Shown in pieces: positions 52,535-62,540 of a DNA stretch of 64,000 nucleotides (position 1 is its first letter; each line of letters begins with the position of its first letter). Position numbers and translations under genes: made by a program. The notes under the pieces are model-generated. The model was not told the origin of the DNA, did no database searches, and was given only the letters and a program-made list of their open reading frames with translations. The stretch comes from Azospirillum tabaci (GTDB taxonomy: Bacteria > Pseudomonadota > Alphaproteobacteria > Azospirillales > Azospirillaceae), in the NCBI RefSeq assembly GCF_014596085.1, contig NZ_JACCJY010000004.1, forward strand, positions 209,113 through 273,112. Reading direction: 5' to 3'.

Positions 52535-53767
52535 ATGACCGACGCCCCTGACACTGTTTCTTCTCCCGATGTCGCGATCGTCGGCGCCGGCCCGGCCGGG
52601 CTGATGGCGGCGGAGGTCATCGCCGCCGCGGGCCGCTCGGTCGCCGTCTATGAACGGATGCCCACCCCGGCGCGCAAGCTGCTGCTGGCCGGGCGCGGCG
52701 GGCTGAACCTGACCCACTCCGAACCGCTGGACGCCTTCACCGCCCGCTACGGCGCGCAGGCCCCGCTGTTCGCCGATCTGTTGGCCGGCTTCTCCCCGGC
52801 CGACCTGCGCGATTGGGCGGCGGGTCTCGGGATCGAGACCTTCGTCGGCTCCAGCGGGCGCGTCTTCCCGGTGCAGATGAAGGCCTCCACCCTGGTGCGG
52901 GCGTGGCTGCGCCGGCTGGAGGGGCTGGGCGTCACCCTGCACACCCGCCACCGCTGGCTGGGCTGGGATGAGCAGGGCGCGCTGCGCTTCCAGCGGGGCG
53001 ACGGCACCGAAACCACCGTCGCCCCGCGCGCCACGCTGCTGGCGCTGGGCGGGGCGAGTTGGCCGCGCACCGGCTCCGACGGGGCCTGGACCGAGCTGCT
53101 GGCGACGCGCGGGGTGGACATCGCGCCGCTGCGCCCGTCCAACATGGGCTTCGAGGTGCCCTGGTCGGATCACCTGCGCGAGCGCTTCGCCGGCCAGCCG
53201 GTCAAGAGCGTCGGCCTCGCCTTCGGCGACCGGCGGCTGAAGGGCGAGTTCGTCATCACCGAAACCGGCCTCGAGGGCGGCGCCGTCTACGCGCTGAGCG
53301 CCCCGTTGCGCGACGCCATCGAGCGCGAGGGCTGGGCCGCCCTGACCATCGACCTGATGCCGGACACGCCGGAGTCGGCGATCGCCAAACGGCTGCGCCG
53401 CCGCGGCGCGGAGTCGCTGTCCACCTTCCTGAAGAAGTCGCTGTCGCTGACCGGTCCGCGCGCCGCCCTGCTGCGCGAGTTCACGCCGGCCTCCGAGCTG
53501 TCCGACCCGGCGGCGCTGGCCCGCCAGATCAAGGGCCTGTCGATGGTGCTGACCGGGGTGCGGCCCATCGAGCGCGCCATTTCCACCGCCGGCGGCGTCC
53601 GGCTGGGGGAGCTGGACGCTTCGCTGATGCTGACCCGCCTGCCGGGGACCTTCGTCGCCGGGGAAATGCTGGATTGGGAGGCGCCGACCGGCGGCTACCT
53701 CCTCCAGGGCTGCTTTGCCATGGGCGCGCGGGTGGGGAAGGGCGTGCTGGGGTATCTGGGGGGCTGA
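52535..53767 (+). CDS. HI0933/YhiN family FAD-dependent oxidoreductase
   Basis: 410 residues. FAD-binding GxGxxG at the start (VAIVGAGPAGLMAAEVIAAAGRSVAVYER), then KLLLAGRGGLNLTHSE, SSGRVFPVQMKAS, LALGGASWPRTGSDG and a C-terminal FVAGEMLDWEAPTGGYLLQGCFAMG, all typical of this widespread flavoprotein family (TIGR03862-like branch). Biochemical role not known. ATG 52535 follows CGGGGGA. Confidence 0.9.
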   Translation: MTDAPDTVSSPDVAIVGAGPAGLMAAEVIAAAGRSVAVYERMPTPARKLLLAGRGGLNLTHSEPLDAFTARYGAQAPLFADLLAGFSPADLRDWAAGLGIETFVGSSGRVFPVQMKASTLVRAWLRRLEGLGVTLHTRHRWLGWDEQGALRFQRGDGTETTVAPRATLLALGGASWPRTGSDGAWTELLATRGVDIAPLRPSNMGFEVPWSDHLRERFAGQPVKSVGLAFGDRRLKGEFVITETGLEGGAVYALSAPLRDAIEREGWAALTIDLMPDTPESAIAKRLRRRGAESLSTFLKKSLSLTGPRAALLREFTPASELSDPAALARQIKGLSMVLTGVRPIERAISTAGGVRLGELDASLMLTRLPGTFVAGEMLDWEAPTGGYLLQGCFAMGARVGKGVLGYLGG

Positions 53768-53780
53768 TGGACCCTCTTTT

Positions 53781-53917
53781 CCTTCTCCCCCCTGGGGAGA
53801 AGGTCAGGATGAGGGGGCGCCGAAGGCGACCCACTTTGTCAAACAAAGGACTTCTTCTCCGCCCTGCCGGGCGTAAATCCCCCTCACCCAACCCTCTCCC
53901 CAGGGGGGCGAGGGCTT
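53781..53917. repeat. Compound palindrome between convergent genes
   Basis: CCTTCTCCCC / GGGGAGAAGG hairpin (53781-53803), then GGCGCCGAAGGCG, a CTTTGT-CAA-ACAAAG hairpin, and a closing CCCTCTCCCC arm. It shares GGCGCCGAAGGCG with the repeat at 44358, showing one repeat family. Confidence 0.7.
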
Positions 53918-53919
53918 TT

Positions 53920-56112
53920 TCACCGCACCGGATTGCCGTAGTCGTACTGCACCTGGGGCGCGCTGCCCTTGCCGGTCAGGCTTTCGATCAGCGAACCGAT
54001 GCCGGAGGCCACGCCGCCACCCGACGAACCGCGCGTGGGCGCCGGGGCCGCCGCCGGGGTGGCGCGGGCGGGCTCCGCGATGCCGGACGCGACATAGGCG
54101 GGGGCGCCCTCGATCCCCGGCAGGGGGCGGGGCGGGCGTCCGGCGTGGGCGTCCAGCATGAAGCCCTGCCACAGCTTGGCCGGCAGCGAGCCGCCGGTGA
54201 CCCGCTTCATCTCGGCGTTGTTGTCGTTGCCCAGCCATACCCCGGCCACGAGGTCGGCGGTGAAGCCGACGAACCAGGCGTCGCGGTAATCCTGGGTGGT
54301 GCCGGACTTGGCCGCCGCCGGGCGGTCGAGCCTGGCCGACTTGCCGGTGCCGTATTCGATGACGCCGGTCATCATGCGGGTGAGCTGCACCGCGTGCGCC
54401 GGGTCCACCACCGGGACGGAGCCGCCGGCCTGCCGCCGGTACAGGACGTTGCCGTCGCGGTCGCGGATCTCGGTGATGGCGTAGGGCCAGACCGGGGCGC
54501 CGCGGTTGGCGATGCCGGCGTAACCGCGGGTCAGCTCCAGCAGGTTGACCTCGCTGGTGCCGAGCGCCAACGACAGGTCCTTGCCCAGCGGCGAGTTGAT
54601 GCCCAGACCCGCGGCCACCCGGCGCACCCGCTCCACCCCGATGCGGTCGATGATGCGCACGGTCGCGGTGTTGGACGAATGGGCCAGCGCGTTGGCCATG
54701 GTGACGGTGCCGCGGAACTTGCCGTCGTAGTTGCCGGGGCTCCAGCCGCCGATGCGGACCGGGGCATCCTCGACCGGGCTGTCGGGCGACCAGCCGGCCT
54801 CCAGCGCTGCCAGATAGACGAAGGGCTTGAAGGCCGAACCGGGCTGGCGCATCGCCTGGGTGGCGCGGTTGAACTCGCTGTTGTCGTAGTCCCGCCCGCC
54901 GACCAGGGCGCGCACCGCGCCGTCGGTGGTCATGGCGACCAGGGCGCCCTGGCGGGCGTTGGCGGCCGCACCGGGGCCGGCCAGGATCTCCTCCAGCCGC
55001 TGCTCCGCCGCGCGCTGCAGCTTGAGGTCCAGCGTCGTGCGCACCACCACGTCGCCGTGGCCGGAGCCCACGAAGGCCGAGACCAGCTCCGTCACCCAAT
55101 CGGCGAAATAGCGCCCGTCGCCGCCCGGCTTGCGCTTGGCGGAGGGCGGGGCGTTGCGCGCCGCCTCCAGCTCCTGCGCGGTGATGAAGCCGGCGTCCAC
55201 CATGGCGCCCATCACGACGCGCGACCGCTCCGCCGCCTCGTCCGGGTTGGAAGTCGGGGCGTAGCGCGAGGGCGCCTTCAACAGACCGGCGATGATCGCC
55301 GATTCCCGCAACTCAAGCTGGGTCGCCGGCTTGCCGAAGTAGGTGCGCGCCGCCGCGTCCACGCCGAAGGTGCCCGCCCCCAGATAGACGCGGTTCAGAT
55401 AGGCGGTGAGGATCTGGTCCTTGGTGAAGCGGTGCTCCAGCCACAGCGCCAGCATGGCTTCCTGGATCTTGCGCTTCAGCGACTTCTCGGGCGTCAGGAA
55501 CAGGTTCTTGGCGAGCTGCTGGGTGATGGTGGAGCCGCCCTGCGCCGAACGCCCGGACCGCCAGTTGACGTAGAGCGCGCGGGCCAGACCGATGGGGTCG
55601 ACGCCGAAATGCGAGTAGAAGCGCCGGTCCTCGATGGCCAGCACGGCATGGATCAGATGCGGCGGCAGGTCGCGCACACCCAGCGTCGTGCCGTGCAGGT
55701 CGCCGAAGCGCGCGAACTCCGACCCGTCCGCCGCCAGCACGGTGACCGAGGCGCGCCGCTCGAACTGCGCGACCTTGGAGATGTCCGGCAGGTCCAGCGC
55801 GAACCAGGCCAGCACCGCGCCCAGCGCGATGCCGCACCACACCCCCGCGACCGTTCCGGCATAGACCAGCGTGCCGAGGACCGTCCGCCGTCCGCCGCCC
55901 CTGGCGGTTTTCGGGGCGGCTTTCCGCGGCGGCGGGGCGGGCTTGCGCGGCTTCTCGGCCCTGGGATTGTCCGGTTTCGGCTTTTCGGGTTTGGCGGGTT
56001 TTTCCGGCTTGGGCGCGCGTTTGGGCAGGCGGGGGCGCAGCGCCGGCTCCTCCCCCCGCGTCTGGATGGGGCGCGGCCCCGCAAAGAGTTCGCCCGGTCG
56101 ATCGTTGCTCAC
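53920..56112 (-). CDS. Class A penicillin-binding protein (PBP1A type)
   Basis: 730 residues, GTG start. Both polymerises and cross-links peptidoglycan. A Lys/Pro-rich cytoplasmic tail (residues 25-75), one helix (about 78-105), the glycosyltransferase domain with catalytic Glu161 in AIEDRRFYSHFGVD and GGSTITQQLAKN, then the transpeptidase with active Ser426 in GSAFKP, SSNT and KSGTT. The Ala/Pro/Ser-rich C-terminus is disordered. The long basic tail (repeats of KPEKP) may bind cytoplasmic partners or DNA. Confidence 0.95.
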   Translation of the reverse strand: MSNDRPGELFAGPRPIQTRGEEPALRPRLPKRAPKPEKPAKPEKPKPDNPRAEKPRKPAPPPRKAAPKTARGGGRRTVLGTLVYAGTVAGVWCGIALGAVLAWFALDLPDISKVAQFERRASVTVLAADGSEFARFGDLHGTTLGVRDLPPHLIHAVLAIEDRRFYSHFGVDPIGLARALYVNWRSGRSAQGGSTITQQLAKNLFLTPEKSLKRKIQEAMLALWLEHRFTKDQILTAYLNRVYLGAGTFGVDAAARTYFGKPATQLELRESAIIAGLLKAPSRYAPTSNPDEAAERSRVVMGAMVDAGFITAQELEAARNAPPSAKRKPGGDGRYFADWVTELVSAFVGSGHGDVVVRTTLDLKLQRAAEQRLEEILAGPGAAANARQGALVAMTTDGAVRALVGGRDYDNSEFNRATQAMRQPGSAFKPFVYLAALEAGWSPDSPVEDAPVRIGGWSPGNYDGKFRGTVTMANALAHSSNTATVRIIDRIGVERVRRVAAGLGINSPLGKDLSLALGTSEVNLLELTRGYAGIANRGAPVWPYAITEIRDRDGNVLYRRQAGGSVPVVDPAHAVQLTRMMTGVIEYGTGKSARLDRPAAAKSGTTQDYRDAWFVGFTADLVAGVWLGNDNNAEMKRVTGGSLPAKLWQGFMLDAHAGRPPRPLPGIEGAPAYVASGIAEPARATPAAAPAPTRGSSGGGVASGIGSLIESLTGKGSAPQVQYDYGNPVR

Positions 56113-56319
56113 GGCGCGGTCGCGGCCCCCAAGAAATCCATGCCCGATGTAATCTGTGATGGAAAGCTATACGCCGCCGCCCCGTTGCGACGAAAGAGCG
56201 CCCTCGAAAGAGATAAGATTTGTCTTAGCACCGTTGCAGATGGATGACGGGGGTGGAAGAAAAGCCGCTGTGGACTGTTGTTTCCATGAATAAGCGTTGA
56301 CGCAGCGGAGAGCCTGTTC

Positions 56320-56631
56320 ATGTCGAAGCCCCTGACCGTTTCCATTCCCCACAAGCTCGGGCGGGACGAGGCGAAGCGGCGCGTGGCGGAGGGGGTGGGG
56401 CAGGCCCGCTCCCACCTCGCCGCGGTCGCCAGCAGCATGGATGACCACTGGACCGACGATCGCGTGGATTTCCGCGTCGTGGCGATGGCCCAGACCGTCA
56501 CCGGTTTCATCGACGTGCAGGACGACAGCGTCACCGTGGAGGTGCAGCTTCCCTGGGCGCTCGGCCTGCTGGCCAACAAGGTGAAGGACCGGCTTCAGAG
56601 CAAGGGCACGCTGCTGCTGGAGAAGAAGTAG
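56320..56631 (+). CDS. Polyhydroxyalkanoic acid system family protein
   Basis: 103 residues matching the PHA_gran_rgn family (TIGR02610), small proteins linked to PHA granule genes: MSKPLTVSIPHKLGRDEAKRRVAEG, then DFRVVAMAQTVTGFIDVQDDSVTVEVQLPWALGLLANKVKDRLQ. Role unknown. The gene ends six bases before the pspF stop (convergent). It links with phaZ and PHB use in this genome. Confidence 0.88.
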   Translation: MSKPLTVSIPHKLGRDEAKRRVAEGVGQARSHLAAVASSMDDHWTDDRVDFRVVAMAQTVTGFIDVQDDSVTVEVQLPWALGLLANKVKDRLQSKGTLLLEKK

Positions 56632-56637
56632 CCGTCC

Positions 56638-57639
<1,002 letters not shown>

Positions 57640-57654
57640 GGTCAAAATGGCGAA

Positions 57655-57704
57655 GAGTTGGCGAATTCCATCATTCTATCGCGAAACAGGCGATTCTCCA
57701 ACTC
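57655..57704. promoter_or_regulatory. Candidate PspF upstream activating sites
   Basis: Nested inverted repeats: GAGTTGG (57655-57661) with CCAACTC (57698-57704), and inside them ATCGC-N7-GCGAT (57678-57694). They lie 55 to 105 bases before the sigma-54 promoter, the usual place for PspF binding. Confidence 0.5.
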
Positions 57705-57759
57705 CAGCCTCCGACCGCCTGTTCCAGGAAACCCAAGGCTTCGCGGGAATTCCCGGCTT

Positions 57760-57774
57760 TGGCACGGCCATTGC
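57760..57774 (+). promoter_or_regulatory. Sigma-54 promoter of the psp operon
   Basis: TGGCAC-N5-TTGC, an exact match to the -24/-12 consensus, 29 bases ahead of the first ATG of the operon. Confidence 0.93.
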
Positions 57775-57803
57775 GAAGAAAGAGGCCAAACAAGGAGACC
57801 CGC

Positions 57804-57950
57804 ATGAGCCACTACAGCGACTACCACCGCCGCTACACCCGCGAGGCCCGTCCGTTGGCGGCGCGCATCCGGACCTACCTGACTTCCCGCCCGACCGAAA
57901 GCTGGGCGTTCTTCGCCGCCGGCCTGCTGATCGCGACGATCCTCGGCTGA
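57804..57950 (+). CDS. 48-residue membrane microprotein, first gene of the psp operon
   Basis: Starts after AAGGAGACC at ideal spacing. The N-terminal half is soluble, rich in Tyr and Arg (SHYSDYHRRYTREARPLAARIRTYLTS), the C-terminal half a single hydrophobic helix (WAFFAAGLLIATILG). Not PspA, B, C, D, E or G by pattern. Its place right after the sigma-54 promoter means it is made whenever psp is induced. Likely an inner-membrane accessory of the Psp response; function unknown. Confidence 0.85.
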   Translation: MSHYSDYHRRYTREARPLAARIRTYLTSRPTESWAFFAAGLLIATILG

Positions 57951-57996
57951 CGCCATCAGCGCCCAACCATAAGCGACAAACGAGGGACACATCCCC

Positions 57997-58668
57997 ATGA
58001 GCATCTTTTCGCGCCTGACCGACATCGTGCAGTCCAACCTCAACGCGCTGCTCGACCGCGCGGAGGACCCGGAGAAGCTGATCCGGTTGATCATCCAGGA
58101 GATGGAGGACACGCTGGTCGAGGTGCGCTCCTCCACGGTGAAGATCATCGCCGAGCGCAAGGAGATCGAGCGCCGCATCGCCGATCTGCACCGCGAGCGC
58201 GACTCCTGGGACCGCAAGGCCGAGACCGCCCTGACCCACGACCGCGAGGACCTCGCCAAGCAGGCGCTGCTGGCCAAGTCGCGCGCCGCCGAGGAGGCCG
58301 ACGTCCTGACCGCCCAGTTGGCCCAGGTCGAGGAGGCCCTGTCCAAGTCCAACGAGGACATCGGCCGCCTTCAGGCCAAGCTGACCGACGCCAAGAACCG
58401 CGAGAAGGCGCTGGTCGCCCGCACCAAGACGGCGGCCAACCGCGTGCGCGTCCGCTCCACCCTGCATGACGAGCGGATCAACGACGCCTTCTCCCGCTTC
58501 GAGCAGGTGGAGCGCAACCTCGACGAGCTGGAAGGCCGCGTGGAGGCTTACGACGTGGGCCGCACCAAGACGCTGACCGAGGAGATCGCGGAGCTGGAGG
58601 CCGACAAGAAGGTCCAGGACGAGCTGGCCGCGCTGAAGGCCCGCGTCGCCGCGCGCCGGGGAAGCTGA
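57997..58668 (+). CDS. pspA: Phage shock protein A
   Basis: 223 residues, the family length. ESCRT-III-like coiled-coil protein that binds PspF when idle and coats the inner membrane under stress. Start MSIFSRLTDIVQSNLNALLDRAEDPEKLIRLIIQEMEDTLVEVRSS is the amphipathic membrane-binding helix and hairpin; the rest is one long coiled coil rich in Glu, Lys and Arg. Located 46 bases after the microprotein gene. Confidence 0.97.
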   Translation: MSIFSRLTDIVQSNLNALLDRAEDPEKLIRLIIQEMEDTLVEVRSSTVKIIAERKEIERRIADLHRERDSWDRKAETALTHDREDLAKQALLAKSRAAEEADVLTAQLAQVEEALSKSNEDIGRLQAKLTDAKNREKALVARTKTAANRVRVRSTLHDERINDAFSRFEQVERNLDELEGRVEAYDVGRTKTLTEEIAELEADKKVQDELAALKARVAARRGS

Positions 58669-58714
58669 TCCCACACCGGCGTCAACACTGGCCCTGACAC
58701 CGGGGTTGGCGTTG

Positions 58715-58749
58715 AGCCCCCTCTCCCGCCGGTTCGCGGGGGAGGGGCT
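58715..58749. repeat. GC-rich palindrome between pspA and pspB
   Basis: AGCCCCCTCTCCCGC with GCGGGGGAGGGGCTT. A family member placed inside an operon; it may stabilise pspA mRNA or reduce read-through into pspB. Confidence 0.65.
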
Positions 58750-58778
58750 TCCCAAACAACAAGAAAGGCCGTCCCCCG

Positions 58779-59006
58779 ATGAGCGGTTTCAGCTTCGTCC
58801 TCGCGGTGCTCTTCATGACCGTGGTGGCACCGCTTTGGATCATCTTCCACTACATCACCAAATGGCGCGGGCAGCGCGGGCTGTCGGCCCAGGACGAGCG
58901 GCTTCTGGCCGAGCTTTGGGACATCTCGAACCGCCTGGAGGGCCGGATCCACGCGCTGGAACGGGTGCTCGACGCGGAGTCGCCCAATTGGCGCGACAAG
59001 CTCTGA
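58779..59006 (+). CDS. pspB: Phage shock protein B
   Basis: 75 residues. One N-terminal helix (FVLAVLFMTVVAPLWIIFHYI), then KWRGQRGLSAQDERLLAELWDISNRLEGRIHALERVLD, the cytoplasmic coiled part typical of PspB. Works with PspC to free PspF from PspA. Follows pspA by 110 bases with a palindrome between. Confidence 0.94.
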   Translation: MSGFSFVLAVLFMTVVAPLWIIFHYITKWRGQRGLSAQDERLLAELWDISNRLEGRIHALERVLDAESPNWRDKL

Positions 59007-59051
59007 GCCAGCCTCATTCCACGATCATTCCGACCTGACGGGAGCCCGACG

Positions 59052-59453
59052 ATGGACCGTTCTTCGCCCTACGACTCGCCCAACCCGCACCGGCTCTACC
59101 GCGATCCGCAGCGTGGCGTGGTGGGGGGCGTGTGCGCCGGCATCGCCGATTATTTCGGGTTTCGGCCCGGACTGGTGCGGCTGGCTCTGGTGCTGGGCCT
59201 GTTCTTCTTCATGCCGCCGGTGATCCTCGCCTACGTGATCGCGGTGCTGGTCCTGCCGGTCAAGCCACCGGCGGTCTACCGCAATCCGGACGAGGAAGCC
59301 TTCTGGCGCGGCGTGTCGATCAAGCCCGACCGCACCTTGGCCGGCTTGACGCAACGCTTCCGCGATTTCGAAAAGCGCGTGGGAAACCTGGAAGCGCACG
59401 TCGCTTCCAAAGAGTACGAACTCAACCGCGCGATCCGCAACCTGGACCGCTGA
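59052..59453 (+). CDS. pspC: Phage shock protein C
   Basis: 133 residues. The PspC signature RLYRDPQRGVVGGVCAGIADYFGFRPGLVRLALVLGLFFFMPPVILAYVIAVLVLPV is complete; a helical C-terminal tail (RFRDFEKRVGNLEAHVASKEYELNRAIRNL) forms a coiled coil with an E. coli-like PspC extension. GGGAGCCCGACG precedes the ATG. Last clear gene of the psp operon. Confidence 0.95.
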   Translation: MDRSSPYDSPNPHRLYRDPQRGVVGGVCAGIADYFGFRPGLVRLALVLGLFFFMPPVILAYVIAVLVLPVKPPAVYRNPDEEAFWRGVSIKPDRTLAGLTQRFRDFEKRVGNLEAHVASKEYELNRAIRNLDR

Positions 59454-59458
59454 CGGCA

Positions 59459-59479
59459 GCCCCGGAGCGCCTCCGGGGC
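59459..59479 (+). terminator. Hairpin at the end of the psp operon
   Basis: GCCCCGGAG / CTCCGGGGC, perfect 9-base arms, 3-base loop, five bases after the pspC stop. No T-run. Confidence 0.5.
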
Positions 59480-59525
59480 AAGGCCGCCGCCTGACCGCAG
59501 CGCCGCCTGTCGCGGCGCCGGTGGG

Positions 59526-59648
59526 TCAGCGCCGACGGCGGTTCCGGCTGCGCACGCGCACCGGCTTCATGGCCGGGCGGGCGGCAGCGAGACCGGCGAG
59601 GGCCGCAGCCATCGCCCCAACGAGCACGACCAGATCGAGATCCATCAT
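59526..59648 (-). CDS. 40-residue membrane protein with basic tail
   Basis: Begins MMDLDLVVLVGAMAAALAGLAAARP: one hydrophobic helix, then an Arg-rich tail (KPVRVRSRNRRRR). A strong ribosome site (AGCGGAGGAGCC) argues that it is translated. Convergent with pspC. Unrecognised; it may be a stress-linked small membrane protein. Confidence 0.6.
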   Translation of the reverse strand: MMDLDLVVLVGAMAAALAGLAAARPAMKPVRVRSRNRRRR

Positions 59649-59785
59649 GGCTCCTCCGCTTGACCCGATCAGAATGACGCAACTGTGAAGGACATGGTAG
59701 CGAAAAGAGGTGACAGCAACCGTCCGTCCGGCAGATGACCGCCACCGGGGATCCCTCGAACGGGGAAGCCTATCCGTCCGGTTCC

Positions 59786-60009
59786 TCAATCGAGGTGGTG
59801 GTTCACCGAAAGAATGGATAAGCCCTTGTGCTCGGGACAGCGGGCGTTGGTCTTCTCGCGCGCCTTCGTCTCGTCCAGTCTCCGGACCAGAAAGCGGCGG
59901 CCCCTTTTCCAGCGCTCCAGCGCCGTCTTCTCCAGGCCGCCGGTGACGCGCGCAACTCCCGCGCCTGATCCAGCGCGGAGAAGAGATACGGTATCAATGG
60001 ATGACCCAC
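59786..60009 (-). pseudogene. Frameshifted small gene or sequence indel
   Basis: Two coding-like frames meet at a GCGCGCG run near 59941-59948. The first, from a GTG at 60009, reads GHPLIPYLFSALDQARELR; the second continues VTGGLEKTALERWKRGRR and ends KGLSILSVNHHLD at TGA 59786-59788. Codon third positions in the second part are about 80% G or C, as in true genes here. The total of 224 bases is one short of 75 codons. Either a recent pseudogene or a one-base error. Family not recognised. Confidence 0.5.
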
Positions 60010-60068
60010 GGGGCCCTCAGCTCGCTTCAACGCCTAAGTACAGGGCGAATGAAGTTGGCTGTGGCGGA

Positions 60069-61622
60069 TCAGGGAGCGTCCGGCGCCTTCGGCTCGTCCG
60101 CCAGGCACACGCGGTTGCGCCCGGCCAGCTTGGCCTCGTAGAGCGCGGCGTCGGCGCGGCGCAGGGTCAGCTCGATGGAGGGTTCCGCCGCGCTCCACTC
60201 GGCCACGCCCAGGCTGGCGGTGATGGGAATGGACCAGCCGTCGGTCATCACCGGGCTGCCGGCGATGGCGGCGCGCACCCGCTCGGCCACGATGCGCGCC
60301 CCGGCAAGGTCGGTCTCGGGCAGCAGGGCGACGAATTCCTCCCCGCCGAAGCGGGCGATCTGGTCGGAGGTGCGCAGGGCCTCGCGGGCGCGGACCACCG
60401 CCGTGCGCAAGGCCTCGTCCCCGGCGGCGTGGCCGTGGCCATCGTTGACCGCCTTGAAATTGTCGAGGTCGAGCAGGAAGACGCTCAGCCGCCGCCCGTG
60501 CCGATGCGCCCGCCCCAACTCCGCCGCGGCGAGGTCCAGGAAATGCCGGCGGTTCCACACGGCGGTCAGCGGATCGACGGTGGCCAGCCGCTCCAGCTTG
60601 GCATTCGCCGCTTCCAGCGCGCGGGTGCGTTCGGCGACGCGGGCCTCCAGCGTCTCGTTGGCCTCGCGCAGGCGCTCATACAGGCTGACATTGGCGAAGC
60701 TGATGGCGATCTTTGAAGCGAACACTTCGACCAGCCCGCGGTCCACATCATCCAGCGGACGGTCGGTGTGTATCCAGGCCGCCACCTCGTGCCCGTCCGG
60801 CACGCGGATGAACAGGGTGGTCTCGTTGGGACCGTAATGGCTCCGGCGGCTGCGGAAGGCGTCGGTGATGCGGTCGGCGAGGGCCGGCGGAATCACCGCT
60901 CCGGTTGGCGACGCCGTCTGTCCGGCCGCCTCGGCGTAGCAGCCGGCCCCGGCCAGCACGTAAAAGGCACCATCGGGCATCGGCCGCCCGGCGGCGCCGC
61001 GCTGGGCGCACAGGATGGCATCGGGCTTCACCCGCAGGAAGGCGGACAGCTGGGTCAGCACCCCCGCCGCGAACTGCTGCATGCAGCGCAGTTCGAACAG
61101 GCGGTCGGTGGACTGGATGATCTGCTGAAGCCCGCGGCGGTTGGTCTCCAACGCCACGATGTCGGCGTAGGCGCGCAGGGCCGCGACGACGGAGGTGAAC
61201 AGCTTCTTCGCCGTCAGCTCCGCCTTGGACTTGTAATCATTGATGTCGTAGGCGAGGACCACGTCCTCCTCCGGCGCTTGCCCCGGCTGGCCGGTGCGCA
61301 GGATGATGCGGATGGCGTGGTTGTTCAGCTCCTCGCGGATGGTGCGGACCAGCCGCAGCCCGGCGTCGTCCGTCTCCATCACCACGTCGAGCAGAATGAT
61401 GGCGACGTCGGGGGTGCGGCGCAGGATGGCCGCGGCCTCGCCCGCCGACAGGGCGCTGACGAGGGACAGGCGCCGCCCCTTGTAGCGCAGGCCCCCCAGC
61501 GCCAACCGGGTGACCGCGTGGACCTCCGGGTCGTCGTCGGCGATCAGCACGATCCACGGCTCCGCCTCGTCCTCGGGCGGCGGCGGCAGGTTGTCGTCTG
61601 CGAACAGAAGGTCGGTTTCCAT
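60069..61622 (-). CDS. Response regulator REC-DUF3369-GGDEF (diguanylate cyclase)
   Basis: 517 residues. REC with LIADDDPEV and phospho-acceptor Asp79 (LLDVVM), a DUF3369 domain, a coiled-coil linker (LREANETLEARVAERTRALEAANAKLERL) and a GGDEF domain with active-site GGEEF (426-430). An I-site RTSD lies five residues before it, so c-di-GMP should inhibit the enzyme. The REC-DUF3369 half is closely similar to that of the HD-GYP protein at 27112. No kinase is adjacent. Confidence 0.94.
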   Translation of the reverse strand: METDLLFADDNLPPPPEDEAEPWIVLIADDDPEVHAVTRLALGGLRYKGRRLSLVSALSAGEAAAILRRTPDVAIILLDVVMETDDAGLRLVRTIREELNNHAIRIILRTGQPGQAPEEDVVLAYDINDYKSKAELTAKKLFTSVVAALRAYADIVALETNRRGLQQIIQSTDRLFELRCMQQFAAGVLTQLSAFLRVKPDAILCAQRGAAGRPMPDGAFYVLAGAGCYAEAAGQTASPTGAVIPPALADRITDAFRSRRSHYGPNETTLFIRVPDGHEVAAWIHTDRPLDDVDRGLVEVFASKIAISFANVSLYERLREANETLEARVAERTRALEAANAKLERLATVDPLTAVWNRRHFLDLAAAELGRAHRHGRRLSVFLLDLDNFKAVNDGHGHAAGDEALRTAVVRAREALRTSDQIARFGGEEFVALLPETDLAGARIVAERVRAAIAGSPVMTDGWSIPITASLGVAEWSAAEPSIELTLRRADAALYEAKLAGRNRVCLADEPKAPDAP

Positions 61623-61640
61623 GCTGTGCGTTCCGCCCGT

Positions 61641-61674
61641 CCTGCCCGTCCGTTCAGCCTGCCCGTCCGTTCGG
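61641..61674. repeat. 17-base tandem repeat upstream of the GGDEF gene
   Basis: CCTGCCCGTCCGTTC(A/G)G twice in tandem, followed by a partial third copy, within the 319-base gap to the DUF411 gene. On the minus strand it lies just upstream of the cyclase start. Nothing else was seen in the gap. Confidence 0.7.
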
Positions 61675-61941
61675 CCTGTTGCCGGCCAACAACCGGATCC
61701 CCGGCGGTGCCGGTCAGGGTTTGCCACGCGGATTGCTGCCATTCAGCCGTAACCGATGCAACTTCACCTGCGCAACGGGTTCGTTGTCCTTATGGAATGA
61801 ATTTCATCCTTTCGCAACCGTCGGTCCGCGATGCGTCGTTTGACCACGATCAAAGCGGGCGGCGGCGGCGGGCGGCAGACTGCGTTGAAACGGGGTGGCG
61901 GCACGCCATCTTTCCGCAAGTCTGTGGAGCGGGTATTGCGA

Positions 61942-62427
61942 ATGTTGGATCGTCGGATGTTTCTCACGGCCATGGGGGCGAGCCTGACGGTGGGCGCCCT
62001 GGCCATCGCGGTGCGCAGCTTGGCCGGAACGTCCCCCGCCGCGGCCTCCTCCGCCGCCAAGCCGGAGGTGATGGTGTGGAAATCGCCGAGCTGCGGCTGC
62101 TGCGGCGGCTGGGTGGACCATATGCGGGCCGCCGGCTTCCCGGTGACCGTGCAGGAGGTCGACGATGTGGAGCCGGTGAAGATGCGCCTCGGCGTGCCCG
62201 CCCGGCTCCAGTCCTGCCACACCGCCCTGGTCGGCGGCTACGCCTTGGAGGGCCATGTGCCCGCCGACAGCGTGCAGCGGCTGCTGCGTGACCGTCCGGC
62301 GGCGGTCGGCCTCGCCGTTCCCGGCATGCCGCAGGGTTCGCCGGGCATGGAAACCGGGGTGAAGGACCCCTACGACGTCGTTCTGTTCGGTGGGGCCGGC
62401 GGCGACAGCGTGTACGAGCGGCGCTGA
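61942..62427 (+). CDS. DUF411 metal-binding protein with Tat-like leader
   Basis: 161 residues. Starts LDRRMFLTAMGASLTVGALAIAV, a leader with an RRMFL near-Tat motif; then MVWKSPSCGCCGGWVDHMRAAGFPV, LGVPARLQSCHTALVGGYALEGHVPA, the DUF411 pattern. The CxCCxxW site and Met-rich tail suggest copper or another soft metal in the periplasm; some members are called CopG. Start at 61942; 61957 is possible. Confidence 0.88.
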   Translation: MLDRRMFLTAMGASLTVGALAIAVRSLAGTSPAAASSAAKPEVMVWKSPSCGCCGGWVDHMRAAGFPVTVQEVDDVEPVKMRLGVPARLQSCHTALVGGYALEGHVPADSVQRLLRDRPAAVGLAVPGMPQGSPGMETGVKDPYDVVLFGGAGGDSVYERR

Positions 62428-62540
62428 CTCTTCCGGGATAAATCCGATAATCGGCGCCCTCGGGGCTTGCCCTTCCGTTCCTTGCTTCCAGCGGCTGGCC
62501 TTCCCGAGGCCGACCGGCTTGGCGGAACGGAGGGAACGGC

